Below, one piece after another: positions 48,917 through 60,263 of a stretch of 64,000 nucleotides of DNA. Where the stretch lies: contig FTLJ01000339.1 of the NCBI GenBank assembly GCA_900155495.1, positions 1 to 64,000 on the forward strand. Reading direction: 5' to 3'. The stretch comes from Porogramme epimiltina. Its lineage: Eukaryota; Basidiomycota; Agaricomycetes; Polyporales; Polyporaceae. The position numbers were made by a program, and so were the translations under genes. The notes beneath the pieces were generated by a model. It was given only the letters and a program-made list of their open reading frames with translations, searched no databases and was not told the DNA's origin. The first letter of the stretch is position 1; each line of letters starts with the position of its first letter.

Positions 48917-49309
48917 ATGTCCCCCGCGAACAGGATAAATTTGCAGATTCGATTATCCTATCTCATACTGTATTTACACGGGGAACGTAGAACGAAGATG
49001 ATTTACACTAAGAAACGTTTCCGCTTGGCACGACTTGATAACCATGTGCTTGTCGTAGACGGCACTGTCGAATGCGTGCGCCGTGTCGAGAGCACTGGTA
49101 ACAGCGAGTTTGTCAGCACGATATGGCAAGGCACTAACGTTACTTACCTACGACTACATGAGCGGGACGTAGCGGCCCATTGTGGACCCTTGATGTGGAG
49201 CACTGGGGAGCTATTTGCGAATAACGCTATGTGGGCCAAGTGGCAGGCCAGGTGCATACGGGCCCACAAGAACCGTTGTGACATTGCGACGCGTCGACCT
49301 AGTGGATAA
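48917..49309 (+). CDS. Uncharacterised 130-codon frame
   Basis: An ATG-to-stop frame with balanced composition (KKRFRLARLDNHVLVVDG, GELFANNAMWAKWQARC). Nothing supports it beyond length; it could be chance. No repeats or paralogs in the window. Confidence 0.15.
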   Translation: MSPANRINLQIRLSYLILYLHGERRTKMIYTKKRFRLARLDNHVLVVDGTVECVRRVESTGNSEFVSTIWQGTNVTYLRLHERDVAAHCGPLMWSTGELFANNAMWAKWQARCIRAHKNRCDIATRRPSG

Positions 49310-51169
49310 GTTGCGCATGCGGAAACGGGGCTTCGTACCGGTTAGACATGATTCTCATGTCCTTGGTGCCGCTGCTTCCGCACGCCGATATGCATGTTCC
49401 GCTGGGGCTTCGTAACGTCAGAGTGACTGACATTCAGGGGGGGCGGGACGAGAGCTTTCGGAGCTACACGTAAATGAATGTAGCAAGAGTAGAAAACATG
49501 CATCGACGCACTGGAGACCACGAAACTGAGGATAGAGCTCGCGTTTAGGAGCATAAACAAGGGAGGAGGCGGTTCGGGACTGCGAACGTACTACGTGAAT
49601 ACATCTTCAACTAGTCGCCGAGATACGCAGGGACAACTGACTACTCACCTCCGATTTGCGTTTCCCTCTCCTGCGTAGAATAATGCCTTGAGAGATGGGC
49701 ACTCACAAATGAACGTCTGGGCCAACAGTCCGCGCCGGGTGGGGCCTTGAGCGATGCACGTCGTAACCCAGTGCAGAAAGAATGGAAGAGGGCGGTCCTA
49801 GACAACGTAGATATGAGCCTGCAGCGCTTGGGCAAGCCGACTGATAGTCACGAGTAAACCAGAGCACGGTGTAGTAGAACGGCTACGAGAGCCCTCCTTG
49901 GACGCAGCGGTGGCTGCTTGTGTCTCCTCTTTCCGAGCGATGAACACCCGCAGACGAGAGTCAGTGCGTGCCCATTTCCCTGAGCGAACTCGGATTCCCA
50001 TGCACACATATAGCAATGGACTTCGATGAACACTCACCTAGCCTAAGCGGTATTGGAACCTGATAACGCGGGAGGAAGGGTTTGTGCTCATTGGCGAATG
50101 GCTGTCGAACGAAAAGTCAAGCGGTTGTCTCACATAGGGAGCAAAGGATGGCATAATAGGATGATGAATGCGTAGGAGGAATTGAGGGAGACATGCAATC
50201 GCACGTCTGTTGAGGAAGGGGGTGCGAAATGGGAGGGATGTAGGGGTACGGGGATAGAGAGAAGAAAGGCTGAGCGGCGTATCATGAGGCGACTGTGCAT
50301 CTAGCAGCTTGTCCTTCGCACCATATCGGGCCACGGCTCTTCGCTATGGATGTGCAGAGCACTTTGGTAGTGCCCCCGTATTGGACAAGAGGAGGGAAGG
50401 GGGGGAAAGTCAAGGAGAGGGCCCGCGGGTGACAAGAAGGAGGAGCCGTGATACGTGATGATGAAGCTTGAATCGGCAAGGGGATGTTAGCTGCTGTGGA
50501 CGGTGAAGGGAAGCGAGCATCTCACCGGTCGGCGGTCGTTGCCCTAGGATGGGCCTAGCTTATGGAGACAGGAGGAGACAGGATGCAAGCGGTGGGTTGT
50601 TCCCTCGCGGTACTAGGCTACCGTACTCTCAGGCGCCTATTTATTTCACGAGCCGAGGTCGTGGCGGGGCTTTCGTGCCGAAGCCGAGATCTCCGAATGT
50701 CGCGAGTCGCCGCCTCCTCCATCTTCATCGTTCCCAAGCCTACCATGAACGATGAGCCAGAGTCGTCCCTAGTTGTCCCTGCTCCTCCCTCTTCTCTCTG
50801 CACGCCACCTTGTTACACCTCACTGGGCGACTTCGACAATACTACAAGCCAGCTTCTAGTCCTCACGCACCCTGTTGCTGTCTCAGTGCCCTAATCTCCT
50901 GTCTGTGTTGATGTCAATGCGCTCCCTGACGTCCGCTCTATCCCTGCATGCTCATGCTAATTTTACCTCCTGCTCAGTGCTCATCAGTTGCTCCTTTGTG
51001 CACCATGAGAACCCCACGCTTCGCCCAACGTTGGATGTCTTTCGTTCACCATGGCCCATGAAAAGCTTGGCGGAGAGGCGAAAGGGAAACGCTCACGATG
51101 TGCGTCATTTTCTATCGCTTCCACGTCTCTATTTGACATTATGCATGACTCGCAGCTTGTCCGTAACAA

Positions 51170-53330
51170 TGCGTAGTGCAGTCCATCGCTGAAGAAAGTC
51201 AGTTCATCTGTTTTCGCCTCCTTTTCCTCGCGCTCAACTTCACCCTTCGTCTATCTCGTGCGCGGGCAGGTTGCATCCTTAGTCTTTCCCCAAGCACAAA
51301 AAATTGCCCTCGGCACCCAAGTATGCTGTGCGAGACCTATCACTGTGCTTCACGATACAGAGGCAACCCAATTCCTTGGACAGTTCAGATATGTTCATCG
51401 CGTCTTTGCGTACACGCTCCGCGACATTCTCTCTTACGCATGTGTCTGTAGGTGCTGTTGCGCCCAGCCGAATACACCAGGGAAGTCGACTGCAGTGGGT
51501 AGGCATTTGAGCTGGTGCGTTATAAAGTGACTGTCCCTCATCGTGTATCCAGCTTCGCAGTGCCTGATCACAGCGGTGTATTGTGGAAGTCCGTCGGTCT
51601 ATTCACGTCCGCGGCATGCTTGACAGTACTCATTCCAGTAACTACGGGTGCTGTCGCGGTTATCTCGGGTCTCCCAGGACAATACTCCAGTTGCAAACCA
51701 CGATTTCTCTCCACCAGGACACAAGTCACGTCGACGTCAGCGTACCGCTACCACCGAATACCTCACAACTAATGTATCGCTTGAAGGTTCGAATTTAGTG
51801 TAAGTTGGTGGGCATTCGGATGTAGATCAACATCGAAAACCCGTTGGCTGCATAACGCCCGAGACTGGGGTTGGCACGCAAGTAGCAACGCCCTTGAGAG
51901 ACGCACTTATGGACTGATGTATGAACGACGTTCTTCTGAATGTGACACAAGCGAGACTTGAGGTGCGCTTTGCATTGATTGTTACTCCAAGATAGTCACG
52001 TTGATGCTACTTTGCTCTGCGTTCATTTTCATATATAGTGTACGGGTGCATAGTCTCGGCTACTAGAGAACTTATGCATGATACAATGAAATCCGATGCC
52101 CAACTCCCACAATGGGGATAACGTCTCCGCCGTTGCCCGCGGAAGCTATGGACGGTCGTAATCCTATTCCCGCCTACGCCGCTGACGACGCGTCACCCCC
52201 ACGCCCCATCAACGGCACCCCGCGTCATCTGGGGTCGACGCGTGGATGCCGTACACACGGAGTCCTACCTCAAGGTCGTCCGCATCGATTTTCCGAGCTG
52301 GAGCCTCGGCCTCAGCCTGCGACGACCGCCGTCGTAGCTCAGTCCCGGATTGCGCGCGACAAGTCGAACTTCCCTTCGATGATCAGCCCGGTGCGCGATC
52401 CGCGGGGACGCGGCGGCGGAGTGTACGTACTACTCAATACTCTCCGTACACCGGAATCTCACGCGTCCACCCTGCGGACCGTCTTTGCAGTCGTGAAGGC
52501 ATGAGTTGTCCTGTTTCGTGCGTATATGTCCGCCCACGCATGCTGCTGTTTGTTCTCTTTTTCTCCGATCTACCCTCGCTCGCCCCTGAGATAGGACCGG
52601 ACTGTATGATCATCCAGTTGACTACTGATCTGATCCTCAACTACGTTGTGCGATAACCCAAGCCTATGTATGTCAGCACGTATATACGTCAGATGCACAG
52701 GACACAACGCCGGGGTATGGTCTCGCTGATCAGAAAAAAAAAGTGCCGTGAGCGGTGTGCCACCTCACCAGATCAGCAGGGGTACAATCAGACAGGGTCC
52801 AGGGACGAGCAGATCGAGCGCAGAAGCAGGCTGTATCCTCTCTTTACAGACTGTATTGTGAAACAAGGTTGTAAACCAGATGGAGAACAAGAGGAGAAGA
52901 AGCACTTGCAACGTGGAGATGGCCACCCGCGTGGCGGCAGGCTCCCGCACCGTGCGTGCTTCTTCTCACTTCAACCAGATCTATATGTTCCTAACTTAGT
53001 TTCCCGGGCCCCTCAAAATGAATATGCGATTACATGTAAGGTGCCAAGTACGCTCTGTTGTCCATGTGGAATGGATAGCGGCAGCCGTCCCTGATTAGTG
53101 CCTGCAGATACTATGCGACACTCGACTGCATACATATACCGCTCGCGCCATTGAATCGCTTAATGGGTAGGTTACCTCTACGGTGACAGGCGTGCGCGCG
53201 CAGAAGTTCGTGGTCCACCGAGCAGGCCCGAGATCGGACACCCGAGCGCTTCTACTATGAAGTCGCCTTCTTCGCTCTTCTTCGAGCTCGTATTCCAGAA
53301 GCTCCTTTCTTGCCCATCGCTTCCGAACTG
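51170..53330 (+). repeat. Dispersed repeat family D, copy 1
   Basis: Closely paralleled by 55170-57060: e.g. TTCAG-TATGTTCATCG, CGACATTCTCTCTTACGC, TTGACAGTACTCATTCC and GGATAACGTCTCC. Both copies keep a possible intron (GTATGTTCATCG to GTGTCTGTAG at 51389-51449 here; GTATGTTCATCG to GTTCCTGTAG there), suggesting descent from a spliced gene, but reading frames are broken. The last part (52700-53330) also matches 59270-60000. Confidence 0.65.
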
Positions 53331-53439
53331 GTCGTGAGTACTCGGCAGGTTCCGCTCTTTATCACTTACGGCACCTCCTGTTTATCGAACAATCCTTTGG
53401 GCCTGCCCTGGCTAATCCAAATTCTTGCCGCCGTGTAAG

Positions 53440-55080
53440 TGTTGCTGTTTCAAGATGCACATGCCACGCCGGAAAGAGCCTCAGTGGTCGAGAGGGCAGG
53501 ATATGAGCAATGATTTTCTGGTAAAGGTGCTCAAGCCATTGGTTGACACTAGATATGAACGGGGGTGTAAGCGGCAAGTCACGATGATTGGGAAACGGAA
53601 AAAAGTCACTCACGTCTACTGTACTCGCTTCCCTGGCATACGCGATTCCATTGGGAACGGTGCTAGCCAGCCAATGGAGTCAGGGTGGACTTCACTCGTT
53701 CTTGAGCATTGGTACAGGACGCTATAGCGACCTCCAAGTCTGGCGTGCACAAGGGGCCGAGGAAAGTAGCGTCCCTGGGCCGGGCCACTGTTTGACTCAG
53801 CATACACTGTGCATACCTTGTAATTGGGCGCTTGAGGTTGAGGGCCCCACCAACCCACTACACGAAGTGATCGTCCTCCCATCTGCACATCGCGATGCGC
53901 CACCCTCTACACCCTATCCTCTGCTTCCCTCACGCCGCTCCTCGACGCACTGGCAAAATACCACGGGAAGAAACACGCCAGCCGAATGGTTGCTCGAGAA
54001 GCTCCACCTCCACTCTTCAATATCACCCGTGCTCCAGCTTCGCAGTTTGCCCGTCTAGTCTTTTGTGGGCACGAATATGCCAATGCCCTCGTCCAGCCCT
54101 GCAGCGTCTTATCAGGACGCCTCCCTGTCGTCCTCTGTCGTTCCCGGAGGTCTGCTTGGGATGGTTGATGGGGAGGGGCATATTATGTGCGTCATTCTTA
54201 TTTCTCTCTTCGCCTTTTCTTGACCTCCCCTTCGACGCGCATCTATTTTATGCCACTAGTTGGCAGACTACGCGAAGGTACGTCGGCCAATGCTACTTTC
54301 CTGCCATTTTTCCCACGATTTTGGCTCATCTTGCCCATGCATAGATCTTGGATCGAGCCGATACGCCCGAGCCCTCCTATCATCGTCGCACATCGAAGCT
54401 CAAACTTTGCAAGTTACCTCCAATCGCGCTGTTGAGTTGTATCAACCTCTTCGCGCCCGTTGGCTATTGCCTAAGCGTACGTTTCATATACATCGTCTTC
54501 ACCTTCCTATTGAACGTAATCTCCATGCAGTATGAACGTCGTCCCCGAATCTGAGACGGACGTATGAAATACACAGGAAGAACACGACCTATAACTACTG
54601 GCGGGAGTGTTTCAGACTGATGTAGCCCTCAGTGCGGCGACTGTCGCGAAGATGCACGTCGACAACACCAACACACTCCCTCTCCTTCTCCCTCGGTCTT
54701 CGTTGTATTTCTGGCCCTCCATCACCTCCTTCCACCGACGCAACGCCAGTAGTCCTGCCCTCTACGCCTCGTGCCGAAGGACTCCTAGCCCAGACGTGCG
54801 GCGCGAATGCAATGCGGGAAAATCCACACGCTTGTCGGATCGACCTCGAGCCAAGGCCCCTGGTACCGCCCCGTGTCCTTGGGAAGACCCCCTCGCGAAG
54901 TCATTGGAGGCGTTGGGTATTGGAGCTTGTGCATGCTTCTGCAAAGCACCGGAGTGAGAAGATAGATTTGGGGCCTGGGGGATAAGGGCTGGGAAGGAAT
55001 AGTACGTGGTATGTCCTATCGCGTCCTCTGCAGTCACCCAGACACAGACTTGTCGGACGTCCAACCCAGACTCTTGAGAC
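53440..55080 (+). repeat. Dispersed repeat family A, copy 3
   Basis: Parallels 27655-29290, then stops abruptly at GACATCTC, where the 55107-55170 palindrome and family D follow. The proximal part with TGAACGGGGGTGTAAGCGGC is shared with copy 1 but not copy 2. Confidence 0.65.
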
Positions 55081-55106
55081 ATCTCTTTGGGGCATAGGTA
55101 AATTGA

Positions 55107-55170
55107 CGCGAACAGGCGCGAACAGACGCGGTCGCGTCTGTTCGCGTCTGTTCGCGTCTGTTCGCGCCGG
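55107..55170. repeat. Palindrome of GCGAACAG / CTGTTCGC units at a repeat junction
   Basis: Two copies of GCGCGAACAG-type sequence (55108-55130) face three copies of GCGTCTGTTC-type sequence (55133-55168); GCGCGAACAGACGCG and its near-inverse CGCGTCTGTTCGCG are adjacent. The DNA could form a long GC-rich hairpin. It sits exactly between the end of family A copy 3 and the start of family D copy 2. Confidence 0.8.
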
Positions 55171-57060
55171 TCACATTTGAGTATGTTGTGCGAGGCCTGC
55201 CTTCGTGCTACACGAGACAGATGCGGGTCAATTCCTTAGATAGTTCAGGTATGTTCATCGTGTTTTTGGGCGTACGTTCCACGACATTCTCTCTTACGCG
55301 TGTTCCTGTAGGTGATGTTACGGTCAGCCGAATACATCGTTTGAGCGAAGCCGACTGCAATGGGTAGGCGTCTAAACCGTCTGACTGTGTGCTGGTGCGT
55401 CATAAAGTCGCACCACCTAGACCTATCCCACATCGTGTATTCAGCGTCCCAGCCCCCGATCACTGCGTTCCGCCGTGGGGGTCTGTCGGTACATCCACGC
55501 CCAGGGCGTGCTTGACAGTACTCATTCCCGATAACTACGCGTACGATCGCGGTTATTCCGGGTCACTCAGGACAACACTCCTGTTCTCGTACGCGATGTC
55601 TCTTCACCAGAGCACAAGTGATCTAGACGTTGGTGTCAAATACCTCCTAACTGATGCATAGCCTTAAGGTCGAATTCGGGGCAAGACGGTGGACTTCCAG
55701 GTGTAGATCGGCATTGGAAACCTGTCGGCTAGGTAGCGTCCGAAACCGATGCAATTAGCATGAGAGTAGCCACAGCCTCAAAAAATGTGCCTATACGCTA
55801 ATCCTCGAATAGGTTTATTCTGGCGGCGGCACAAACGAGACTATAGGTGCGCTTTGCTACATATTGTTATTCCGATAATCACATTGGCACAATCTTGTTC
55901 TGCGTTCGTTCATAGCTTGCAGCCCGTAGGGTCGCTGACTACCAGAGTGCTTGTGCAGGATACTATATAGCCTGCTGCACAGCTGTCCGAATTAAGATAG
56001 TGTTTCTGCCGTTGTCTATGGACGGTGTGAGCATCGTGGACGGTATATACACGCGGACTGACTGCGTCTGCAAGCCCCACAGAGCGTCCCGAGAGATATG
56101 TCGAGGTCCGGCTCCGGAGTGATGTCCTTCACCATCACTGCTGATGCTTTCGCTGCGTCCCTCCACGTCTCGAGGTTCTGTGACCCTATCGCCAACTGCA
56201 ATCCTGTTTCCGCTCACGCCAGTGACGATGGACTACTCCCGCACTCTAGCAGCGGCGCCACGTATCATTTTAGCATCGACGCGTGAATCTCGTACACACG
56301 GAGTCCGGCCTCAAGAACCTTCACATCGATTTCCCCTAGGCAGGGGCCTCGACCTCAGCCTACAAACTCGGCCGGCCTAGCTCGACCCTGGGTCGCGCGC
56401 GGCATTGTACCACAGAAGCTCAGACAGATAGTCGGACTTCCCATAGATGTTCAGCCGCGTGGAGGCGGCGATGGGGTGTACGCACTCAATCCTCTCCATG
56501 CACAGAAATCTCACGCGCCCACCTTCTAGACCCTCCTCTGCAGTCGTGAAGGTGTCAGCTGTTCTGTTTCTTGTGTATATGTCCGCTCATATACCCTCAC
56601 TCATTCCTACGATAGGGCCGTACCTCTTCCCCTCAGTTACTAACTCTCGTCTACGCTTTCTAGAACCCAAACCCACGTATATCAAAACATATACATGTAT
56701 AATGTACAGGAATTAATAACAGGGTTTGGTCTCACTGATCCAGATAGAATAGTGCTGTGCGTCACCTCAGCAAACCAACAGGGGTACAGGGTCTAGGGAC
56801 GCGTAGATCGAGTGCAGAAGCAGGCATCATCACGCCTTCGCGGGGTATATTGCGTAACAAGGTTACAAAACGGGGAGCGAAAAGGGGGAGAAGCACACGC
56901 AACGTGGCCGTAGGGTCCCGCGCGGTGTGTGCTTCTCACTTTAACCAGGTCCGTCAGCACTTCTCTTAGTTTGTCCTCAAAATGAATCTACCATCATATG
57001 CAAGGCATCAAGTGCACTCCGTCGTCCATGTTAAATAGAGAGTGATGTGCAATCCTAACA
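55170..57060 (+). repeat. Dispersed repeat family D, copy 2
   Basis: Second closely matched copy (see 51170-53330), with TAGATAGTTCAGGTATG, CTGTCGGTACATCCACGC and GTTGTCTATGGACGG in the same order. Reading frames are broken at different places from copy 1. Confidence 0.65.
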
Positions 57061-57229
57061 TAACTAGTGCCTGCAGGTACTACATATGCGATGTGCACGC
57101 ATTTTAGGGGGCGTCACACTGATCCCCCTCATGATCATTATATCCTTTAAATTTACCTCGACTCCCTAATTTTGCTATGATCCCAGTCCTTCCAAATTCA
57201 TACGCGGACGCTCAGGCCAATGTCCTGTT

Positions 57230-57540
57230 ACAACACGTGATGTCTCTTCCCGGGACCTCCATGCTGTCGTCTGTGCTAGTCGAACTGCTGAGAGCGATCA
57301 TGAGGATAGGTACATAGTGTGTGCCATCTTCCTTTCACTCATTATCCTTTCTTAGCCGTCTTATCGACCGGTATTTGGGTATTTCGGGTCACACGTAGGT
57401 AGACTGTGTGAAGGTGCGTCGGTTTATACTGCTTTCCTTTGACTTTCACCCTTAATCTTGCGCAGTCTCGCCCATGCATAGAGCTCAATTACCCCTAATC
57501 GCCAATAGAACGGCTGTCGTTCTGCGAGGGCCATGAGATT
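57230..57540 (+). repeat. Short fragment of family A
   Basis: GTGTGCCATCTTCCTTTCACT, GTAGGTAGACTGTGTGAAGG and CTCGCCCATGCATAGAGCTC match 28400-28560, 44225-44400 and 54185-54350 in order. It ends where the GC-rich minisatellite begins. Confidence 0.6.
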
Positions 57541-57542
57541 TT

Positions 57543-57660
57543 TGCGCGGACGTGCGCGGCAGTGCCAGCTGCGCACGTCCGCGCACGTCCGCCGCGCACG
57601 CCGCGCACGCCGCGCACGCCGCGCACGTCCGCGCAAGTCGATGCACAGCCGCCGCGCTCT
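57543..57660. repeat. GC-rich minisatellite, cluster 1 (CCGCGCACG units)
   Basis: Tandem CGCGCACGC and CGCGCACGTC units. The left edge contains GCGCGGACGTGCGC, the inverse of the following GCGCACGTCCGCGC, so the cluster begins with a hairpin. Confidence 0.85.
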
Positions 57661-58206
57661 GTGGCGCATAGACGGGCGCTTCAGCGCATGCGCCGGCGCA
57701 GATTCAGTAAGAGGATTCTGAGGTATACGTGTAATCACCTACTTGTGCATCTCATACACCCCAGCCAAGTGGTTATAAGGTACCAGGGAACATATAACAG
57801 TATCAGGTTCGCCACGAGATGAAGGAGAACCTTCTTAAACATGGTACTTACACAACTTGTTGAACCTTCAAGCCTGTATACGAGTACCCTCAACTTTTGG
57901 CGCCCCATGAATATAACATATGCTCAGATGCATACTTGGTGTGCCTCTTTCGCTAAAATTTGGATATATCTATGCTACTTGCGGGGTTTTGACTCGAACA
58001 TGCTATAAGTCTGCCATGACTTGTGCAGCCAGGGTTGGAGTGCCACAGTCAGTGTGGCTTGTCTCCTTGTTGGAATCGCTTGAAAGTTGGCTTCATTTGA
58101 ATCAAGGATGTAAAGAGGTACTATATATATAGCACATAGCACTTGAGACACCCAATAACTTCTCCGTTTTGGTTCCCTCTTAGCCTCAAGTGATACGAGC
58201 GCTAGT
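57661..58206. other. AT-richer spacer between minisatellites; no gene supported
   Basis: Base composition drops sharply compared with the flanking clusters. The short frames here are not supported by splice sites or paralogs. No match to families A or D was seen. Confidence 0.4.
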
Positions 58207-58430
58207 GTGGCAGTGCGCACGCAGCCGCGCACGTCCGCGCACGGCCGCGCAAGCCTCTACACTCTGCCGCGCACGCCGCGCACGCCGCTACACTCTGCCG
58301 CGCACAGCCACGCATGCCGCGCAAGCCTCTCTACTATACCGCGCACGGCCGCGCACGGCCGCGCATGCCGCGCATGTGGTATACGAGTGCCGCGCACACC
58401 GCGCACGGTCGCCGCGCATGTACCATGTAG
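58207..58430. repeat. GC-rich minisatellite, cluster 2
   Basis: About twenty copies of CCGCGCA followed by CG, TG or AG, interrupted by short TCTACACTCTG-type spacers that themselves repeat (58254-58264 and 58290-58300). Confidence 0.85.
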
Positions 58431-59087
58431 AATTAGTGGGTTTGCTTCTGACATCCATATATTATTCTTGTGTAAACTCTATCAACGGTCAAGCACGTAT
58501 TAATGGTAGTATAGTATGTACTCACCTCTCTCTTTTGTGGGTGATTATCGCGCATGTATACAGTGCATCGATTTCAATTGATGTATGTGTGTGTATCCAT
58601 TATACTTACGTTGCCGTCAAAGTGAGTACTGAGCAGGAATAGAGGGCATTCTAATATTCTATTGTGAGTCGGAGGCTGACCGCGTCAGATGCCACTGGCA
58701 GAGCCGCGCACATGCTAAAAAAGGAAGGCGCGACAAAGCAGGCTACACCTCACAATGAGTGAATTCTCCGCTAACTCTGGTGCATCCTAGAGAGATATAA
58801 ACTTGTTTCAGCTACTCTAATACCTCATGCTCATTCAAGGAAATTGGTTTGAGGGGATAAAATCTTATCTCCACTCAGATAGGAGAGATTCACTGAGGCC
58901 ACTAACGGCGTCTAAGAGCTGATTACACGCGGGTTCGAGTCCCTTTAGGGCCCACTCTAATTTCGTTCCTGTCTCATATACAGTGTCTACATCTGCATTC
59001 AAGAACAGTAGTATATAGCTTCGTAAAAATACTAGTACAGTCTTGTAGCTACCATACATAGCTGCACCCGAATTCTCAGTACTCTCT
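58431..59087. other. AT-richer spacer; no gene supported
   Basis: Contains a minus-strand frame (58865-59122) with LEWALKGLEPACNQLLDAVSG that looks protein-like but is short and partly overlaps the next minisatellite. No homology to other parts of the window. Confidence 0.3.
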
Positions 59088-59262
59088 GTGCGCCGCGCAC
59101 GTATGCCGCGCATGCCGCGCACTTATGCCGCGCATGCCGCGCACGTATGCCGCGCAAGCCGCGCACGTCCCCGCGCAGCCGCGCACCTCCGCGCACCGCC
59201 GCGCACCGCCGCGCAAAATTCCGCCAGCCCGTTCTGCGACATTCCCAAGTACAGCCGCGCTG
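59088..59262. repeat. GC-rich minisatellite, cluster 3
   Basis: CCGCGCACGTATG and CCGCGCATG units, then CCGCGCACCTCCG and CGCGCACCG units, tandem over 130 bases. Same core heptamer as clusters 1 and 2. Confidence 0.85.
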
Positions 59263-59269
59263 ATAAGAA

Positions 59270-60000
59270 GTGATTGGTACCATGGATCACTCCTGTGAAC
59301 CGATGGGAGCTTGATCAAGCAAGGTTCATGGATGAGCTACAGATCGATCGCAGAAGTAGATCACGCCAGGTCTTTATTGCGCAACAGGGCCAGGAAACGC
59401 ACGGAGCGAAAGAGAAGTACAAGCAACGTGAAGATGTCCACCCTCGTGGATACAGGTTCTAGCGCGTTACGTGTCCCTTAGGTCTATCAGATTGATATCC
59501 TTTGCATGCGAATTACATTTCTTGGTTTCCCGTATACTGCCAAGTAAGTAAGCTAGCCTTTTTCAAGGCATTCCTTCGAGCTTAAACAGGAAGGGAAGAG
59601 CCATCCTTGCTCGTAAGCAGGTCCACTTCTGTAAAGATAACACTCACAGATCACCGGTATCAGAGACGTGAATGACGAGACCTACCAGTAAGTATTAAAT
59701 TCTACCAGAAGTGTGCCAGGTTTCATGAAGAAATGAATACATGGATCGTGAGGCACACTACGAAGAGCTTCTAGAAAATCATTCGGAAAGACATGGATGC
59801 CGATAATAAGTACCATTCCACCATTTTGTGAGTATACTACGTGCTCTGTAGACCATGACAGGCGTGGGTGCATAGAAGTTCGAGGTATGCCGAGCGGGCC
59901 GAAGATCGGTCACTTGAGCGCTTATAATACCCACTCCTTCTCATGCACGCCTCCATCTGTCTGAGATCTACATTGCAGAAGTTCCCATCTCACGCACTAA
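59270..60000 (+). repeat. Family D, 3' part only
   Basis: GAAGTACAAGCAACGTGAAGAT and GTCCACCCTCGTGG match 52890-52940; GACAGGCGTGGGTGCATAGAAG through CACTTGAGCGCTT matches 53187-53250. The 5' part is missing, replaced by the minisatellite region. Confidence 0.55.
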
Positions 60001-60121
60001 TTCTATTATTCCAAGCTAGGCTCCTTTACCTTCCGCGTCTTCTCGGCTTTCCCCGGGAGCGATCGAACGATCAGCTTTGAATTTAGGTCTAGGTCCCTCT
60101 CCCACGAATCGTCTATGGTAC

Positions 60122-60127
60122 TATAAG
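60122..60127 (+). promoter_or_regulatory. Possible TATA box of DUF-E
   Basis: TATAAG lies about 137 bases before the DUF-E ATG, a spacing close to that seen in DUF-C and DUF-D. Confidence 0.3.
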
Positions 60128-60263
60128 TTGATGCAATATCGGTGTGAACTCCATCTTTCGACCGCGGTCATCCTACTCTTTTGATTCCTTGACAAACATT
60201 GCTCCGGGCCCCTTCCAGTACGCCGTTACCTACACGAGACCAGCTCGAGCATCCATAGAGAAC

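Larger units (their letters stand above)
46931..51169. other. Long intergenic stretch with two weak coding candidates
   Basis: Apart from 48230-48557 and 48917-49309, listed separately, only unremarkable frames were seen. The 268-codon frame at 47891-48697 has odd composition and conflicts with a better frame. Around 51000-51120 (GATGTGCGTCATTTT) there is a short match to family A (GATGTGCGTCATTCTT). Confidence 0.35.

Noticed and set aside
58900..58960. GGGTTCGAGTCCC, resembling the T-arm of a tRNA
   Set aside because: No matching acceptor stem, D-arm or anticodon arm could be folded upstream on either strand.
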